Shown: positions 33,081 through 40,922, counted from the first letter of the stretch. The stretch: 50,147 nt of DNA from an uncultured Clostridia bacterium (GCA_937889655.1 CALBZG010000119.1:1-50147), one strand, 5' to 3'. Program-made: numbers and translations. Notes: generated by a model from the letters alone, not told the origin.

Positions 33081-33892
33081 TGTTGATCAAATTTTGATCA
33101 AAAGAGCCTAAAAACACAAAAAAAGTAAAAAAATTTTTAAAGATGCAAAAGAACAGTAACATTATATCATTGTTTAATCGACTATAATCTTATTAGCAGC
33201 AAATTAGTCATACTGAAAGAAAATTGCCTTAAATCTCTGTTGTGAACTATAAAAAACATTAATCCTTGAACGCGTTTTGAGCGTAAAAAAGGATAATGTT
33301 ATAAAAGTTCGAATATTACGCGTTTTTATGAACCAGTTTACAATTGGAATTGCAGGGTACATAATACACATAGTGATTAGCTGATAGTTGCAGATCACCT
33401 AATAATTGCTTACTCTCCACTTATAAATATTTCTAAACGATAAAACCCGATGTAGTCTCAGCTGCATCGGGTTTTATTTTATCAACAAATAAAAAGTAAC
33501 TATCTTGCGATAAAGCGATGATATATGCGCTAAACATTCTCGCAGGGCAAACACCTGACATGCTAATAGATCATAGCGCTGAACCTTAATGCATATTAGC
33601 TTTTAGAGTTGTGCGTTCTTTATGACAAGTTCAAACAACCGCCGCAACGGCAAAAGGTTAAGGCATTATAAACCGTAAATAAAAATGACAATGCTCTGCC
33701 GAACCTTGTTGGCAGACACGAGTTAAAAGCCAATTTATAACATTATACGATAATATTATAAATAATTGAATATTATGTATTAATGTGAATTCATTTACAA
33801 TAATATTTCGGGAGTACATAATGGTCTTGACAATGTGCGTAATGCGGCAATCATTTGCATTAAGCTGTAGAAAAGAAAGAGGAGGAGCGTAA
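33081..33892. other. Non-coding region between copA and the first permease gene
   Basis: About 810 AT-rich bases without a convincing gene. It holds a TTGATCAAA-T-TTTGATCAA palindrome (33083-33101) just behind copA, and the first copy of the permease-type 3' hairpin repeat (33409-33478). The remaining 400 bases are presumably the leader and promoter of the permease; AGAGGAGGAG at 33879-33888 is its ribosome binding site. Confidence 0.6.
33409..33478 (+). repeat. Permease 3'-end hairpin repeat, copy 1 (orphan)
   Basis: Begins CTTACTCTCCACTTATAAAT and continues into a perfect 12-bp stem TAAAACCCGATG/CATCGGGTTTTA (33441-33452 with 33465-33476) around loop TAGTCTCAGCTG. The same unit stands directly behind each of the two permease genes. 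This copy follows no permease, so a gene may have been lost. T-rich after the stem, so it can terminate transcription. Confidence 0.8.
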
Positions 33893-35350
33893 ATGGAGAA
33901 GACAGTAAAGAAAAAAGGCATGAATCTATTTGACTTTTTTATGCTAGGATTCGGATCTATAGTCGGAGTTGGGTGGGCTGTAGCTATTAATGGCTGGATG
34001 GCGAAAGGCGGAGGGCCTTTTCCGGCTTTTATCGCATTTCTATTTGCTACCGTTATGATAATACCTATTGCTTTCTGTTATGCCGAGTTGACAAGCGCAA
34101 TGCCGGTAGCCGGGGGAGTTGTTGCTTTTGCATATAAAGCTTTTGGCACCTTCCCGTCATTTGTCGGTGGATGGTTCGTTGCATTGGCTTATGTTACGAT
34201 CATCCCTTGGGAAGCAATTTATATCAATGATGTAATGGCCTTGCTGTTCCCGGTGCTGAAAGCGGGTGAGCCTCTTTACATGGTTGCGGGAGTTGGCATC
34301 TATGGGAAAGGGCTTATTGTAGGCATCATATTATCACTGGCCATTATAATAATGAATTATAGGGGGATAGACCTCGCGTCAACGGTGCAGACAGTTTTAG
34401 GGATCATCCTGGTTGGAACAGGTTTCCTGGTTATAATATTTTCGCTCATCAAGATGGATCCGTCCAATCTTATGCCTATTTACGAAAATGTCGGAAAAGG
34501 AACTCACACAAGTATGTTTGGAGGAATCATCGCTGTTATGGCAATAGCGCCGTTTTTCCTGGCTGGTTTCGATACGATAACGCAAGGAGCAGAGGAAGGG
34601 AGCGAGGGACTGGATTTTAAGAGTCTTGGGAAAGTGCTGGTCATGGCGATCCTGAGTGCGGGTTTCTTCTATAGCATACTTCTCTTGGCAACTGGCATGG
34701 CAATGCCTTGGCAGAATTTTTATGGTTTACAGCCGCCGGCGGTATCGATCTTATTGCAGAACCTCTACGGTGGTGGAACATTTGGGTTCGTCCTGTACTG
34801 GGTCGTAATATTAGGAGCGTTGGCCGGGCTTTTCACCACTTGGAATGGATTCTATATTGCGTCAGCGCGTTTGCTTATGGGTATGGGAAGAGCCAGGCTG
34901 CTGCCGGCGTTCTTTGCGAAGGTCCATCCCAAATATGGAACACCTGTTGGAGCAAATACCTTTATAGCGATTTCATGCCTCATTGGACCGTTTGTAGGCA
35001 TGGGCGTCATTGATCCGCTCACCGTTGTCGGATCGACAGCCTTCTTGATAGGGTGGTTTATGACATCGATCTCCTGTATAAGACTAAGAAAAAGCCAGCC
35101 AGATATGCCAAGACCGTATAAAGTTCCGGGCGGAATGGTGCTTGTTTGGTTGGCGGCAGTTATATCTCTGATATTTATAGTAAGTACATTCCTGCCGTTA
35201 TCTCCGGGATTCATGGGTGCTTTGGGAATAAAAATCTTTGCAGTATGGTGTATCCTTGGCGGCATATTTTATTTCGGGACCAGCAAGTTCAGAAACCAGT
35301 TCTCAGAAGAAGAAAGAATCGCGTCTATATTCCAGAAGCTACACGATTAA
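33893..35350 (+). CDS. APC-superfamily amino acid permease, copy 1
   Basis: 485-residue membrane protein with about 12 hydrophobic segments. The first helix carries the unwound-helix motif GFGSIVGVGWAVAINGW typical of APC transporters; CYAELTSAMPVAGG and FGTFPSFVGGWFVALAY follow in helices 2-3, and RPYKVPGG marks the loop before the last helices. Substrate is probably an amino acid or amine, not readable further. It is a close paralogue of the gene at 36.4 kb, sharing most residues along the full length; the least conserved part is around residues 275-300. AGAGGAGGAG precedes the ATG. A copy of the 3' hairpin repeat follows. Confidence 0.88.
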   Translation: MEKTVKKKGMNLFDFFMLGFGSIVGVGWAVAINGWMAKGGGPFPAFIAFLFATVMIIPIAFCYAELTSAMPVAGGVVAFAYKAFGTFPSFVGGWFVALAYVTIIPWEAIYINDVMALLFPVLKAGEPLYMVAGVGIYGKGLIVGIILSLAIIIMNYRGIDLASTVQTVLGIILVGTGFLVIIFSLIKMDPSNLMPIYENVGKGTHTSMFGGIIAVMAIAPFFLAGFDTITQGAEEGSEGLDFKSLGKVLVMAILSAGFFYSILLLATGMAMPWQNFYGLQPPAVSILLQNLYGGGTFGFVLYWVVILGALAGLFTTWNGFYIASARLLMGMGRARLLPAFFAKVHPKYGTPVGANTFIAISCLIGPFVGMGVIDPLTVVGSTAFLIGWFMTSISCIRLRKSQPDMPRPYKVPGGMVLVWLAAVISLIFIVSTFLPLSPGFMGALGIKIFAVWCILGGIFYFGTSKFRNQFSEEERIASIFQKLHD

Positions 35351-35354
35351 CTGG

Positions 35355-35423
35355 CTTGCTCAACACTGATAAATATTTCTGAACGGTAGAGCCTGGCGCG
35401 GTCGCAGCTGCACCGGGCTCTAG
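35355..35423 (+). repeat. Permease 3'-end hairpin repeat, copy 2
   Basis: More diverged copy: CTTGCTCAACACTGATAAAT, then stem TAGAGCCTGG.../...CCGGGCTCTA with loop ending GTCGCAGCTGCA. The lower stem differs from copies 1 and 3 at both partners (TAGAGCC with GGGCTCTA instead of TAAAGCCC with GGGCTTTA), i.e. paired changes that keep the fold. No T-run follows. Starts 4 bases after the permease stop. Confidence 0.75.
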
Positions 35424-35914
35424 TGCACGACAATCTGGAATGTAACAAATTTGCGGTAATAGGATATTATCTTCGTAAAATCTTAACCTATCTCAAATTT
35501 AGAACCCATTAAAAGTTTAATTAATAGAAAAATTCTGATTTTATTTTTACCAACTAAAACCTTGTTTTAAATAAGTAATTTAAAAAAAGTTTTTTTCAAG
35601 GCCAAGTTTCAATTAATATTACAATATCAACTAATACGTTCAGTAATTCATGCAATTCAATCAAGTTCATTTTAAAAGAACATTGATACAGGTATAGAGT
35701 TGTGGTCAAAAAAACAGCAGAAACATCTCTAACCCACAATGTACAGAAAATTCTGTACATTGGCAAAAGAGTTTACAATATTAGGAAAATGGATCATAAT
35801 TCAAGTAATTATGAGTTATTAATAGGTACACAAATCATAAAATCAGCAAAATAGTAACAGATGGATTTGATGAACTGAAATAATAAGGGTTGGAAAAGAT
35901 AGGAGAAATAGAAC
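35424..35914. other. Non-coding AT-rich region with a 26-bp palindrome
   Basis: About 490 bases with no supportable gene. The notable element is a perfect 12-bp inverted repeat CAATGTACAGAA / TTCTGTACATTG with a 2-base centre at 35737-35762, a candidate operator or hairpin ahead of the small membrane protein and second permease. Confidence 0.6.
35737..35762. promoter_or_regulatory. 26-bp palindrome, candidate operator
   Basis: Arms CAATGTACAGAA (35737-35748) and TTCTGTACATTG (35751-35762), perfect. TGTACA half sites are symmetric. No U-run follows, so a protein-binding site is more likely than a terminator. Does not fit the TGTNA-N7-TNACA GlnR/TnrA spacing. Confidence 0.55.
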
Positions 35915-36244
35915 ATGTCAGACTATACAGAATATTACCTCATGTTGCCGGTACTGCTTTGGATTTTAACTTATATCATGATAGCTATCGCAGATCGGGC
36001 GGTTAAGAAAAAATTCGGGAGCAAAAGCGAAGAATATGTCGATCTGCGATTTCCTAAGTTTGTGGCATTGTTCCTCGATTCGGCGGCAACGGTGGGATTG
36101 GTTGTATTTGTTAAGTTTGGCACAGTGACTCCTGAAATTTCAACCTATTTTGTTGTTCCATATTTTGGGGTCACCGCATTCTTCCTGACATCAGTCTTTC
36201 GGGTATTTAAAGACGCAAGGAGAGCGAACGGGAGCAAATGGTAA
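35915..36244 (+). CDS. Small membrane protein between the two permeases (unknown function)
   Basis: 109 residues with three hydrophobic segments (about 8-27, 48-68 and 73-93), a lysine-rich loop after the first and a basic C-terminus (FKDARRANGSKW). No family is recognised. A GATAGGAGAAAT ribosome binding site precedes the ATG. It lies upstream of permease copy 2 on the same strand, with 180 bases between, and may be an accessory protein of that transporter, which is inference from position only. Confidence 0.65.
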   Translation: MSDYTEYYLMLPVLLWILTYIMIAIADRAVKKKFGSKSEEYVDLRFPKFVALFLDSAATVGLVVFVKFGTVTPEISTYFVVPYFGVTAFFLTSVFRVFKDARRANGSKW

Positions 36245-36308
36245 GCATATAACCATGCTTGTCTATAACCTTCTTTTGAAAGGAGTGATGTGTATTAAAA
36301 ATTAATAA

Positions 36309-36422
36309 ATAATACTAAGTCAGATCCAAAAGGGAGTCGTTTGGGGTATTGGGGATACAGTTACAACTGGAATTTTTTTAATCTTATTTACTTATCTTAA
36401 AAAGCAAGAAAAGGAGGATTAA
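36309..36422 (+). other. Open frame encoding a possible one-helix peptide without a normal start codon
   Basis: The frame ends GDTVTTGIFLILFTYLKKQEKED then TAA at 36420-36422, two bases before the permease ATG, and its last codons form that gene's AAGGAGGAT site. One hydrophobic helix plus a charged tail resembles small symporter-accessory peptides. An AAAAGGGAG lies at 36328-36336, but the frame holds no ATG, GTG or TTG; ATT 36348 would be the only well-placed start. It may be decayed or chance. Confidence 0.3.
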
Positions 36423-36424
36423 AT

Positions 36425-37879
36425 ATGGCAAATACCGAAAAGAAAAAAGGCATGAACCTTTTGGATTATTTTATGCTGGGTTTCGGCTCCATCGTTGGAG
36501 TCGGCTGGGCTGTTGCCGTTAACGGCTGGATGGGCACAGGCGGTGGCCCTATCCCTGCAGCTATTGCATATGCTTTTGCAACATTATTTATTATCCCTAT
36601 CGCGTTCTGTTATGCTGAATTAACAAGCGCAATGCCGGTAGCAGGAGGCGTAGTAGCCTTTGCGTACAAGGCATTCGGAACATTCCCTTCATTTGTCGGC
36701 GGCTGGTTCGTAGCACTGGCCTATATCACGATCATTCCATGGGAAGCCATTTATATCAACAATGTACTGGCTCTTATCTTCCCGGGACTCAAAGCCGGAG
36801 ATCCTCTATACACAATAGCCGGTGAAGGCATATTCACTGCCGGCCTAATTGTCGGCGTATTAGTATCACTCGCACTTATTTATATGAATCACAGAGGTAT
36901 CGAAGTTGCCTCCGGTGCGCAAACAATACTCGGCGTGCTGCTGGCGGGCGCCGGAATCCTCGTAATTATTTTCTGCTTCTTAAAGGCAGATCCTGCTAAT
37001 CTGATGCCTGTTTATGAGAATGTTGGCAAAGGAACACATACTAGCATGTTCGGAGGTCTTATAGCCGTTATGGCTATCGCTCCGTTCTTCCTGGCAGGAT
37101 TCGACACCATTACCCAGGGTGCTGAAGACAGCGCATCGGACCTTGATTACAAGGGGCTGGGCAAAGTATTGGTTATGGCGATCCTCAGTGCCGGTATATT
37201 CTACATCCTGATCATACTTTCTTCCGGTATGGCTATGCCTTGGCAGGAATTCTTTACATATCCTCGTCCGGCCATCTCACTGGAGTTAAAGGAAGTATAC
37301 GGAGGAGTTCTTGGAGCGGGACTCTACTGGCTGGTTATGATCGGAGCCCTGGCTGGATTGTTCACTACATGGAATGGATTCTACATTGCCTCCGCCCGTC
37401 TGCTGATGGGTATGGCCAGAGCAAGACTGATTCCTTCATTCTTCACTAAAATCCATCCTAAGTATGGAACTCCTGTAGGCGCCAATACATTTATCGCTGT
37501 TGTCTGCCTCATCGGACCTTTTACCGGAATGGGCATCATCGACCCACTGACCATAGTAGGATCCACAGCATTCGTAATCGGCTGGTTTGTAACAGCTATC
37601 TCCACCATCAAACTAAGAATCAGCGAGCCTGATATGATAAGACCTTATAAGGCACCGGGCGGAATGCTCTTGGTTGGATTAGCCGCTGTTATTTCCTTCA
37701 TCGTCATCGTTATCACTTTCATCCCTGCATCCCCAGGATACATGGGACCTTTGGGAATAAAGATATTCATAGCATGGGCGATCCTGGGTCTGATATTCTA
37801 CTTTGGATCTGCAAGCTACAGAAATCAGTTCACTGAGGAAGAAAGAGTTGCATCCCTATTCCAAAAGCTTGCAAAATAA
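36425..37879 (+). CDS. APC-superfamily amino acid permease, copy 2
   Basis: 484-residue paralogue of the 33.9 kb permease with the same 12-helix plan: GFGSIVGVGWAVAVNGW, CYAELTSAMPVAGG, FGTFPSFVGGWFVALAY, ENVGKGTHTSMFGG, GALAGLFTTWNGFYIASARLLMG and RPYKAPGG are shared almost word for word. AAGGAGGAT lies four bases before the ATG. Codon choice appears more uniform than in copy 1 (many CCT, GGA and ATC), as seen in highly expressed genes; this is an impression, not a count. Ends in the CTTACTCTCC 3' hairpin repeat. Substrate probably an amino acid. Confidence 0.88.
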   Translation: MANTEKKKGMNLLDYFMLGFGSIVGVGWAVAVNGWMGTGGGPIPAAIAYAFATLFIIPIAFCYAELTSAMPVAGGVVAFAYKAFGTFPSFVGGWFVALAYITIIPWEAIYINNVLALIFPGLKAGDPLYTIAGEGIFTAGLIVGVLVSLALIYMNHRGIEVASGAQTILGVLLAGAGILVIIFCFLKADPANLMPVYENVGKGTHTSMFGGLIAVMAIAPFFLAGFDTITQGAEDSASDLDYKGLGKVLVMAILSAGIFYILIILSSGMAMPWQEFFTYPRPAISLELKEVYGGVLGAGLYWLVMIGALAGLFTTWNGFYIASARLLMGMARARLIPSFFTKIHPKYGTPVGANTFIAVVCLIGPFTGMGIIDPLTIVGSTAFVIGWFVTAISTIKLRISEPDMIRPYKAPGGMLLVGLAAVISFIVIVITFIPASPGYMGPLGIKIFIAWAILGLIFYFGSASYRNQFTEEERVASLFQKLAK

Positions 37880-37883
37880 TTTA

Positions 37884-37954
37884 CTTACTCTCCACTTATA
37901 AATATTTCAAAATCAATAAAGCCCAGTGTAGTCTCAGCTGCACCGGGCTTTATT
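37884..37954 (+). repeat. Permease 3'-end hairpin repeat, copy 3
   Basis: CTTACTCTCCACTTATAAAT is identical to copy 1; stem AATAAAGCCC/GGGCTTTATT (37915-37924 with 37945-37954) extends through one A-C mismatch to GTG/CAC around loop TAGTCTCAGCTG, again as in copy 1. Starts 4 bases after the permease stop and probably terminates or protects its mRNA. Confidence 0.8.
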
Positions 37955-38055
37955 GCAAAGTTGAGTGCCTTCGGCCGTGGCTGCAAATAAAGGCATGCGG
38001 GTATAAAACTATTAGAAAACGGTTATTCTTATGGCAGATTATGGAGCTAAAGCAA

Positions 38056-38084
38056 TTGACAACTGTGTTTAAAAAGAGGATAAT
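38056..38084 (+). promoter_or_regulatory. Promoter of tRNA-Val(CAC)
   Basis: TTGACA (38056-38061), 17-bp spacer, GATAAT (38079-38084), 15 bases before the tRNA. The same TTGACA-17-GATAAT pair precedes the second tRNA gene. Confidence 0.8.
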
Positions 38085-38099
38085 TTATTGAAAAGATGC

Positions 38100-38174
38100 G
38101 GGCGATTAACTCAGCGGGAGAGTGCTACCGTCACAAGGTAGAAGTCGTTGGTTCGAACCCAATATCGCCCACCA
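38100..38174 (+). tRNA. tRNA-Val, anticodon CAC
   Basis: Full cloverleaf with encoded CCA: acceptor GGGCGAT/ATCGCCC, D arm ACTC/GAGT, anticodon stem CTACC/GGTAG with loop GTCACAA (anticodon CAC at 38132-38134), T arm GTTGG/CCAAT with TTCGAAC loop, discriminator A. Position 32 is G, unusual but tolerated. The transporter ATG is only 11 bases past the CCA. Confidence 0.88.
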
Positions 38175-38185
38175 TATAGAGAAAT

Positions 38186-39343
38186 ATGAAAACAATTTCC
38201 ACCGGACAGCAGAATACAAGATCAGGGAACCGATATGGACGATCAGAGTGGGCAGGTGCCTTTGGGGACCTCGGAACTCTGATTCCTTTTATTGTTGGGT
38301 ATATCAGCATAGTAAGAATGGATCCCCGTGGAGTTCTTTTTATGCTGGGTATACTGCTGATTGGATCAGGGCTTTACTATAAGACACCGATCCCGGTACA
38401 GCCAATGAAAGCCATCGGTGCAGCCGCCATAGCTTCATCCGGGGCAATCACGCCGGGAATGATATGGGGAGCAGGTCTGTTTACGGGTGTCTTCTGGCTC
38501 TCTTTGGGATTGTCCGGCCAGTTGGTTAAAGTATCGAAAATTGCATCCAAGCCTGTTCTAAGAGGAATCGTTCTGGGATTGGGACTCTTGTTTATGATGG
38601 ACGGGTTAAATATGATGAGGAAAGATTTCCTCGTCGCAGGCATCGCTCTTTTACTGACATTTGCGCTTCTTAAGAATAAAAAAGTACCTGCAATGTTTGT
38701 CTTGCTTATATTCGGTATGACTGCCGCAGTCCTCCGTAACCCTGCTTTTTTAGCGGAAATTTCAAAAATAAATCTGGATATTCAAATGCCTGAAGTAGCG
38801 CTAGGAAAGATTACTGTTCAGGAAATAATAAAAGGCATTTTACTTCTTGGGATTCCGCAGATCCCTTTGACTTTCGGAAATGCTGTCGTCGCAATCACTT
38901 CCGAAAACAACCGGTTGTTCCCTGCGCATCCGGTAAATGAAAACAAAATCGCGATATCCCAGGGGATTATGAATCTGATTTCACCACTTTTTGGCGGGAT
39001 CCCGGTTTGTCACGGCGCCGGCGGTATGGCAGGCCATGTTCGATTTGGTGCAAGAACCGGAGGAGCTCTTGTTATTTTAGGAGGGATACTCCTTGCAACA
39101 GGAATTTTCTTTGGCAGTTCTGTACTGTTGATTTTTGAAATATTTCCGCAAAGCGTGCTTGGTGTAATTTTATTTTTTGCAGGGCTGGAGCTTGCGGCCC
39201 CGGTCTGGAATGCCGGCATGGAAAGAAAAGATCAATATCTGCTGCTTGTTACGGCGGTTTTCTCGTTGTGGAATATCGGAATCGGATTCGCTGTCGGATT
39301 GATCCTGCAGGAACTATTTAATAGAAAATGGATCGATATCTGA
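38186..39343 (+). CDS. MOT1-type molybdate/sulfate transporter
   Basis: 385-residue membrane protein with 10-11 hydrophobic segments. GAFGDLGTLIPFIVGYI near the N-terminus, PIPVQPMKAIGAAAIA, a PQIPLTFGNAVVA helix and PVCHGAGGMAGHVRFGARTGG are the defining motifs of the MOT1 branch (PF16983) of the SulP-related superfamily, which lacks the STAS domain. Molybdate is the likely substrate, sulfate an alternative. It starts 11 bases behind tRNA-Val with only a weak AGAG before the ATG, so its mRNA may be released by tRNA 3' processing from a shared transcript. A second tRNA-Val-like gene lies 88 bases downstream. Confidence 0.86.
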   Translation: MKTISTGQQNTRSGNRYGRSEWAGAFGDLGTLIPFIVGYISIVRMDPRGVLFMLGILLIGSGLYYKTPIPVQPMKAIGAAAIASSGAITPGMIWGAGLFTGVFWLSLGLSGQLVKVSKIASKPVLRGIVLGLGLLFMMDGLNMMRKDFLVAGIALLLTFALLKNKKVPAMFVLLIFGMTAAVLRNPAFLAEISKINLDIQMPEVALGKITVQEIIKGILLLGIPQIPLTFGNAVVAITSENNRLFPAHPVNENKIAISQGIMNLISPLFGGIPVCHGAGGMAGHVRFGARTGGALVILGGILLATGIFFGSSVLLIFEIFPQSVLGVILFFAGLELAAPVWNAGMERKDQYLLLVTAVFSLWNIGIGFAVGLILQELFNRKWIDI

Positions 39344-39387
39344 AACTTACAGATCTGAATATTTATTGACTGCCAAGATGAAAAATG

Positions 39388-39416
39388 TTGACATATGGAG
39401 ATAAATAACAGATAAT
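39388..39416 (+). promoter_or_regulatory. Promoter of the second tRNA-Val-like gene
   Basis: TTGACA (39388-39393), 17 bp, GATAAT (39411-39416), 15 bases before the tRNA, matching the first tRNA promoter. Confidence 0.8.
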
Positions 39417-39431
39417 TTTACATGTACATAT

Positions 39432-39506
39432 GGGCGATTAACTCAGCGGGAGAGTGCTACCTCGACAAGGTAGAAGTCGTTGGTTCAAATCCAATATCGC
39501 CTACCA
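39432..39506 (+). tRNA. tRNA-Val-like gene, anticodon GAC, with unusual C33
   Basis: Near-copy of the tRNA at 38100 with encoded CCA. Anticodon stem CTACC/GGTAG closes loop TCGACAA: anticodon GAC (39464-39466) but C instead of the nearly universal U33. The acceptor ends ATCGCCT, making a G1-U72 pair. The T arm is intact (TTCAAAT loop). Either a working tRNA-Val(GAC) with odd features or a decaying copy. Confidence 0.72.
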
Positions 39507-39508
39507 GT

Positions 39509-39545
39509 AAAAAAGGCCGCTCTCTTTCACGAAGCGGTCTTTTTT
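39509..39545. terminator. Bidirectional terminator between tRNA and serpin gene
   Basis: Thirteen-bp stem AAAAAAGGCCGCT/AGCGGTCTTTTTT with one G-U pair; A-run and T-run on the two sides let it end both the tRNA transcript and the convergent serpin mRNA. Confidence 0.9.
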
Positions 39546-39582
39546 GTAGCCTCATTTAGCATCCGTTTTTCAGGATTTTTGA

Positions 39583-40812
39583 TCAAGGAGCATTGCAGTA
39601 CTTGCCCATAAACAAGATGCTTCCGGTAGCTTCTTCTTCGATCAGGAAAAGGAATGGCCGATCGGCAATGAAAGTGACAGGCTCCTGCGCAGCGGTCTCG
39701 GCAACGATCACAACAGTGACCCCGGCAGCTTCGCTGCCTTCTTCATTGACTTCTATAACTGCCTTGTGTAAAACTTCGCTTATGAATAATCCCTCGCGGA
39801 TCCCCGACAGGTCCGCTTCTGCCGAAAAAGGCAGCTCCATGCCCATCGCGATAAGCGAGTCGTTCAATTTTTTGATCCCGTACTCCATTTTGAACTTCGG
39901 TACTTGAAGCAGAACATCTTCGGTGTTCTTTAAAGTATCTTTAACACTATTAAACTTATCGGAATCCATGGTCCGAATAAAGGAATCGATATCCTGACCG
40001 GCTTCCGGAAGGATAAAATACATGGCAGTTTTACCTTCCCCGTAAGGCAGCCTGACCGCTTTGTAATCATAGCCTTCTCCATATTCCACTTCGCCTTTCA
40101 TACTCATCATATCGATTGTTTGGAAACCGTCGATGCCATTAAAATCCGTCTGAAAAGTATCCTCTATATTGAACTGAGCCGCCCATTCGCCTTTGAAGTA
40201 AACCGCATTGATCAAGTACATAACGACTTGATCCGGGATAGGCGGATCGATCATTTTATCTATTTTCCCTTTCGTTGACTCTTTGATCCATTTATTAATG
40301 GCGTTGACAGTTTCCGGATCAGAAAAATCAGCCTCTTTGACCTCTGCATCAAAAACGTTTTGATTTGTGGAAATGAATTCTTCTTTGATCGCTTCGCCCT
40401 GCCGGTACCAGATAGAATTGCATATGTTCAGTTCCACTTTCTTGTCGGTTTGCGATAGATAAGGCAATAGGTTGCTATAAGTTTCATTTACTTCATGGAT
40501 TATGAGGCCTTCATATCGCAGCCCCTTTTCCATTTGCGCCAGTGTGTCTCCTAAAGCGCCGTTATAGGTCATGGTAAGTGCCGTGGAAATGCTCAAAGGC
40601 GATATAAATATATTCTCAGCCTTTTCCTCCCTGTTGATTTCTCTGAATATGTCAAAGGCGAAATCAACGTTTCGACCAGTCACCTCGTTATTGATTTTAT
40701 TTAGATCATAACTCTTGTCATTCTCAGTGTTTTGACTGCATCCCGCGGTAACAGCCACCATCATGATTAGGCCCAATAACAAAACAACGGGTTTTTTTAT
40801 ATTGATTTTCAT
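39583..40812 (-). CDS. Serpin-family protease inhibitor, lipoprotein
   Basis: 409-residue exported serpin. Signal peptide with lipobox ending VTAGC (lipidated Cys25) anchors it outside the membrane. Serpin core: NIFISPLSISTALTMTYNGA, NAVYFKGEWAAQF, KFKMEYGI, HKAVIEVNEEGSEAAG and FIADRPFLFLI near the end. The hinge EEGSEAAGVT has small residues at P12-P9, the pattern of true inhibitors. Counting from the hinge as in alpha-1-antitrypsin puts P1-P1' at Thr-Ala within VAETAA, suggesting elastase- or subtilisin-like targets. AAGGGGGG lies seven bases before the ATG. Single gene on its strand; target protease is not known. Confidence 0.93.
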   Translation of the reverse strand: MKINIKKPVVLLLGLIMMVAVTAGCSQNTENDKSYDLNKINNEVTGRNVDFAFDIFREINREEKAENIFISPLSISTALTMTYNGALGDTLAQMEKGLRYEGLIIHEVNETYSNLLPYLSQTDKKVELNICNSIWYRQGEAIKEEFISTNQNVFDAEVKEADFSDPETVNAINKWIKESTKGKIDKMIDPPIPDQVVMYLINAVYFKGEWAAQFNIEDTFQTDFNGIDGFQTIDMMSMKGEVEYGEGYDYKAVRLPYGEGKTAMYFILPEAGQDIDSFIRTMDSDKFNSVKDTLKNTEDVLLQVPKFKMEYGIKKLNDSLIAMGMELPFSAEADLSGIREGLFISEVLHKAVIEVNEEGSEAAGVTVVIVAETAAQEPVTFIADRPFLFLIEEEATGSILFMGKYCNAP

Positions 40813-40922
40813 GTTGACACCCCCCTTGATACTTTAGACAGGTTAGAACGATTTTTTGTTTCATCCACCTTCAGAAGCTTTATGCCGCGGCCGAATGAAA
40901 CATCATTTCGCGATTGCCAGGT

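Noticed and set aside
33081..33408. Decayed permease gene before orphan hairpin copy 1
   Set aside because: I searched the frames by eye for permease motifs and found none; the lost-gene idea rests only on the hairpin.
35737..35762. GlnR/TnrA box
   Set aside because: The spacing does not fit TGTNA-N7-TNACA.
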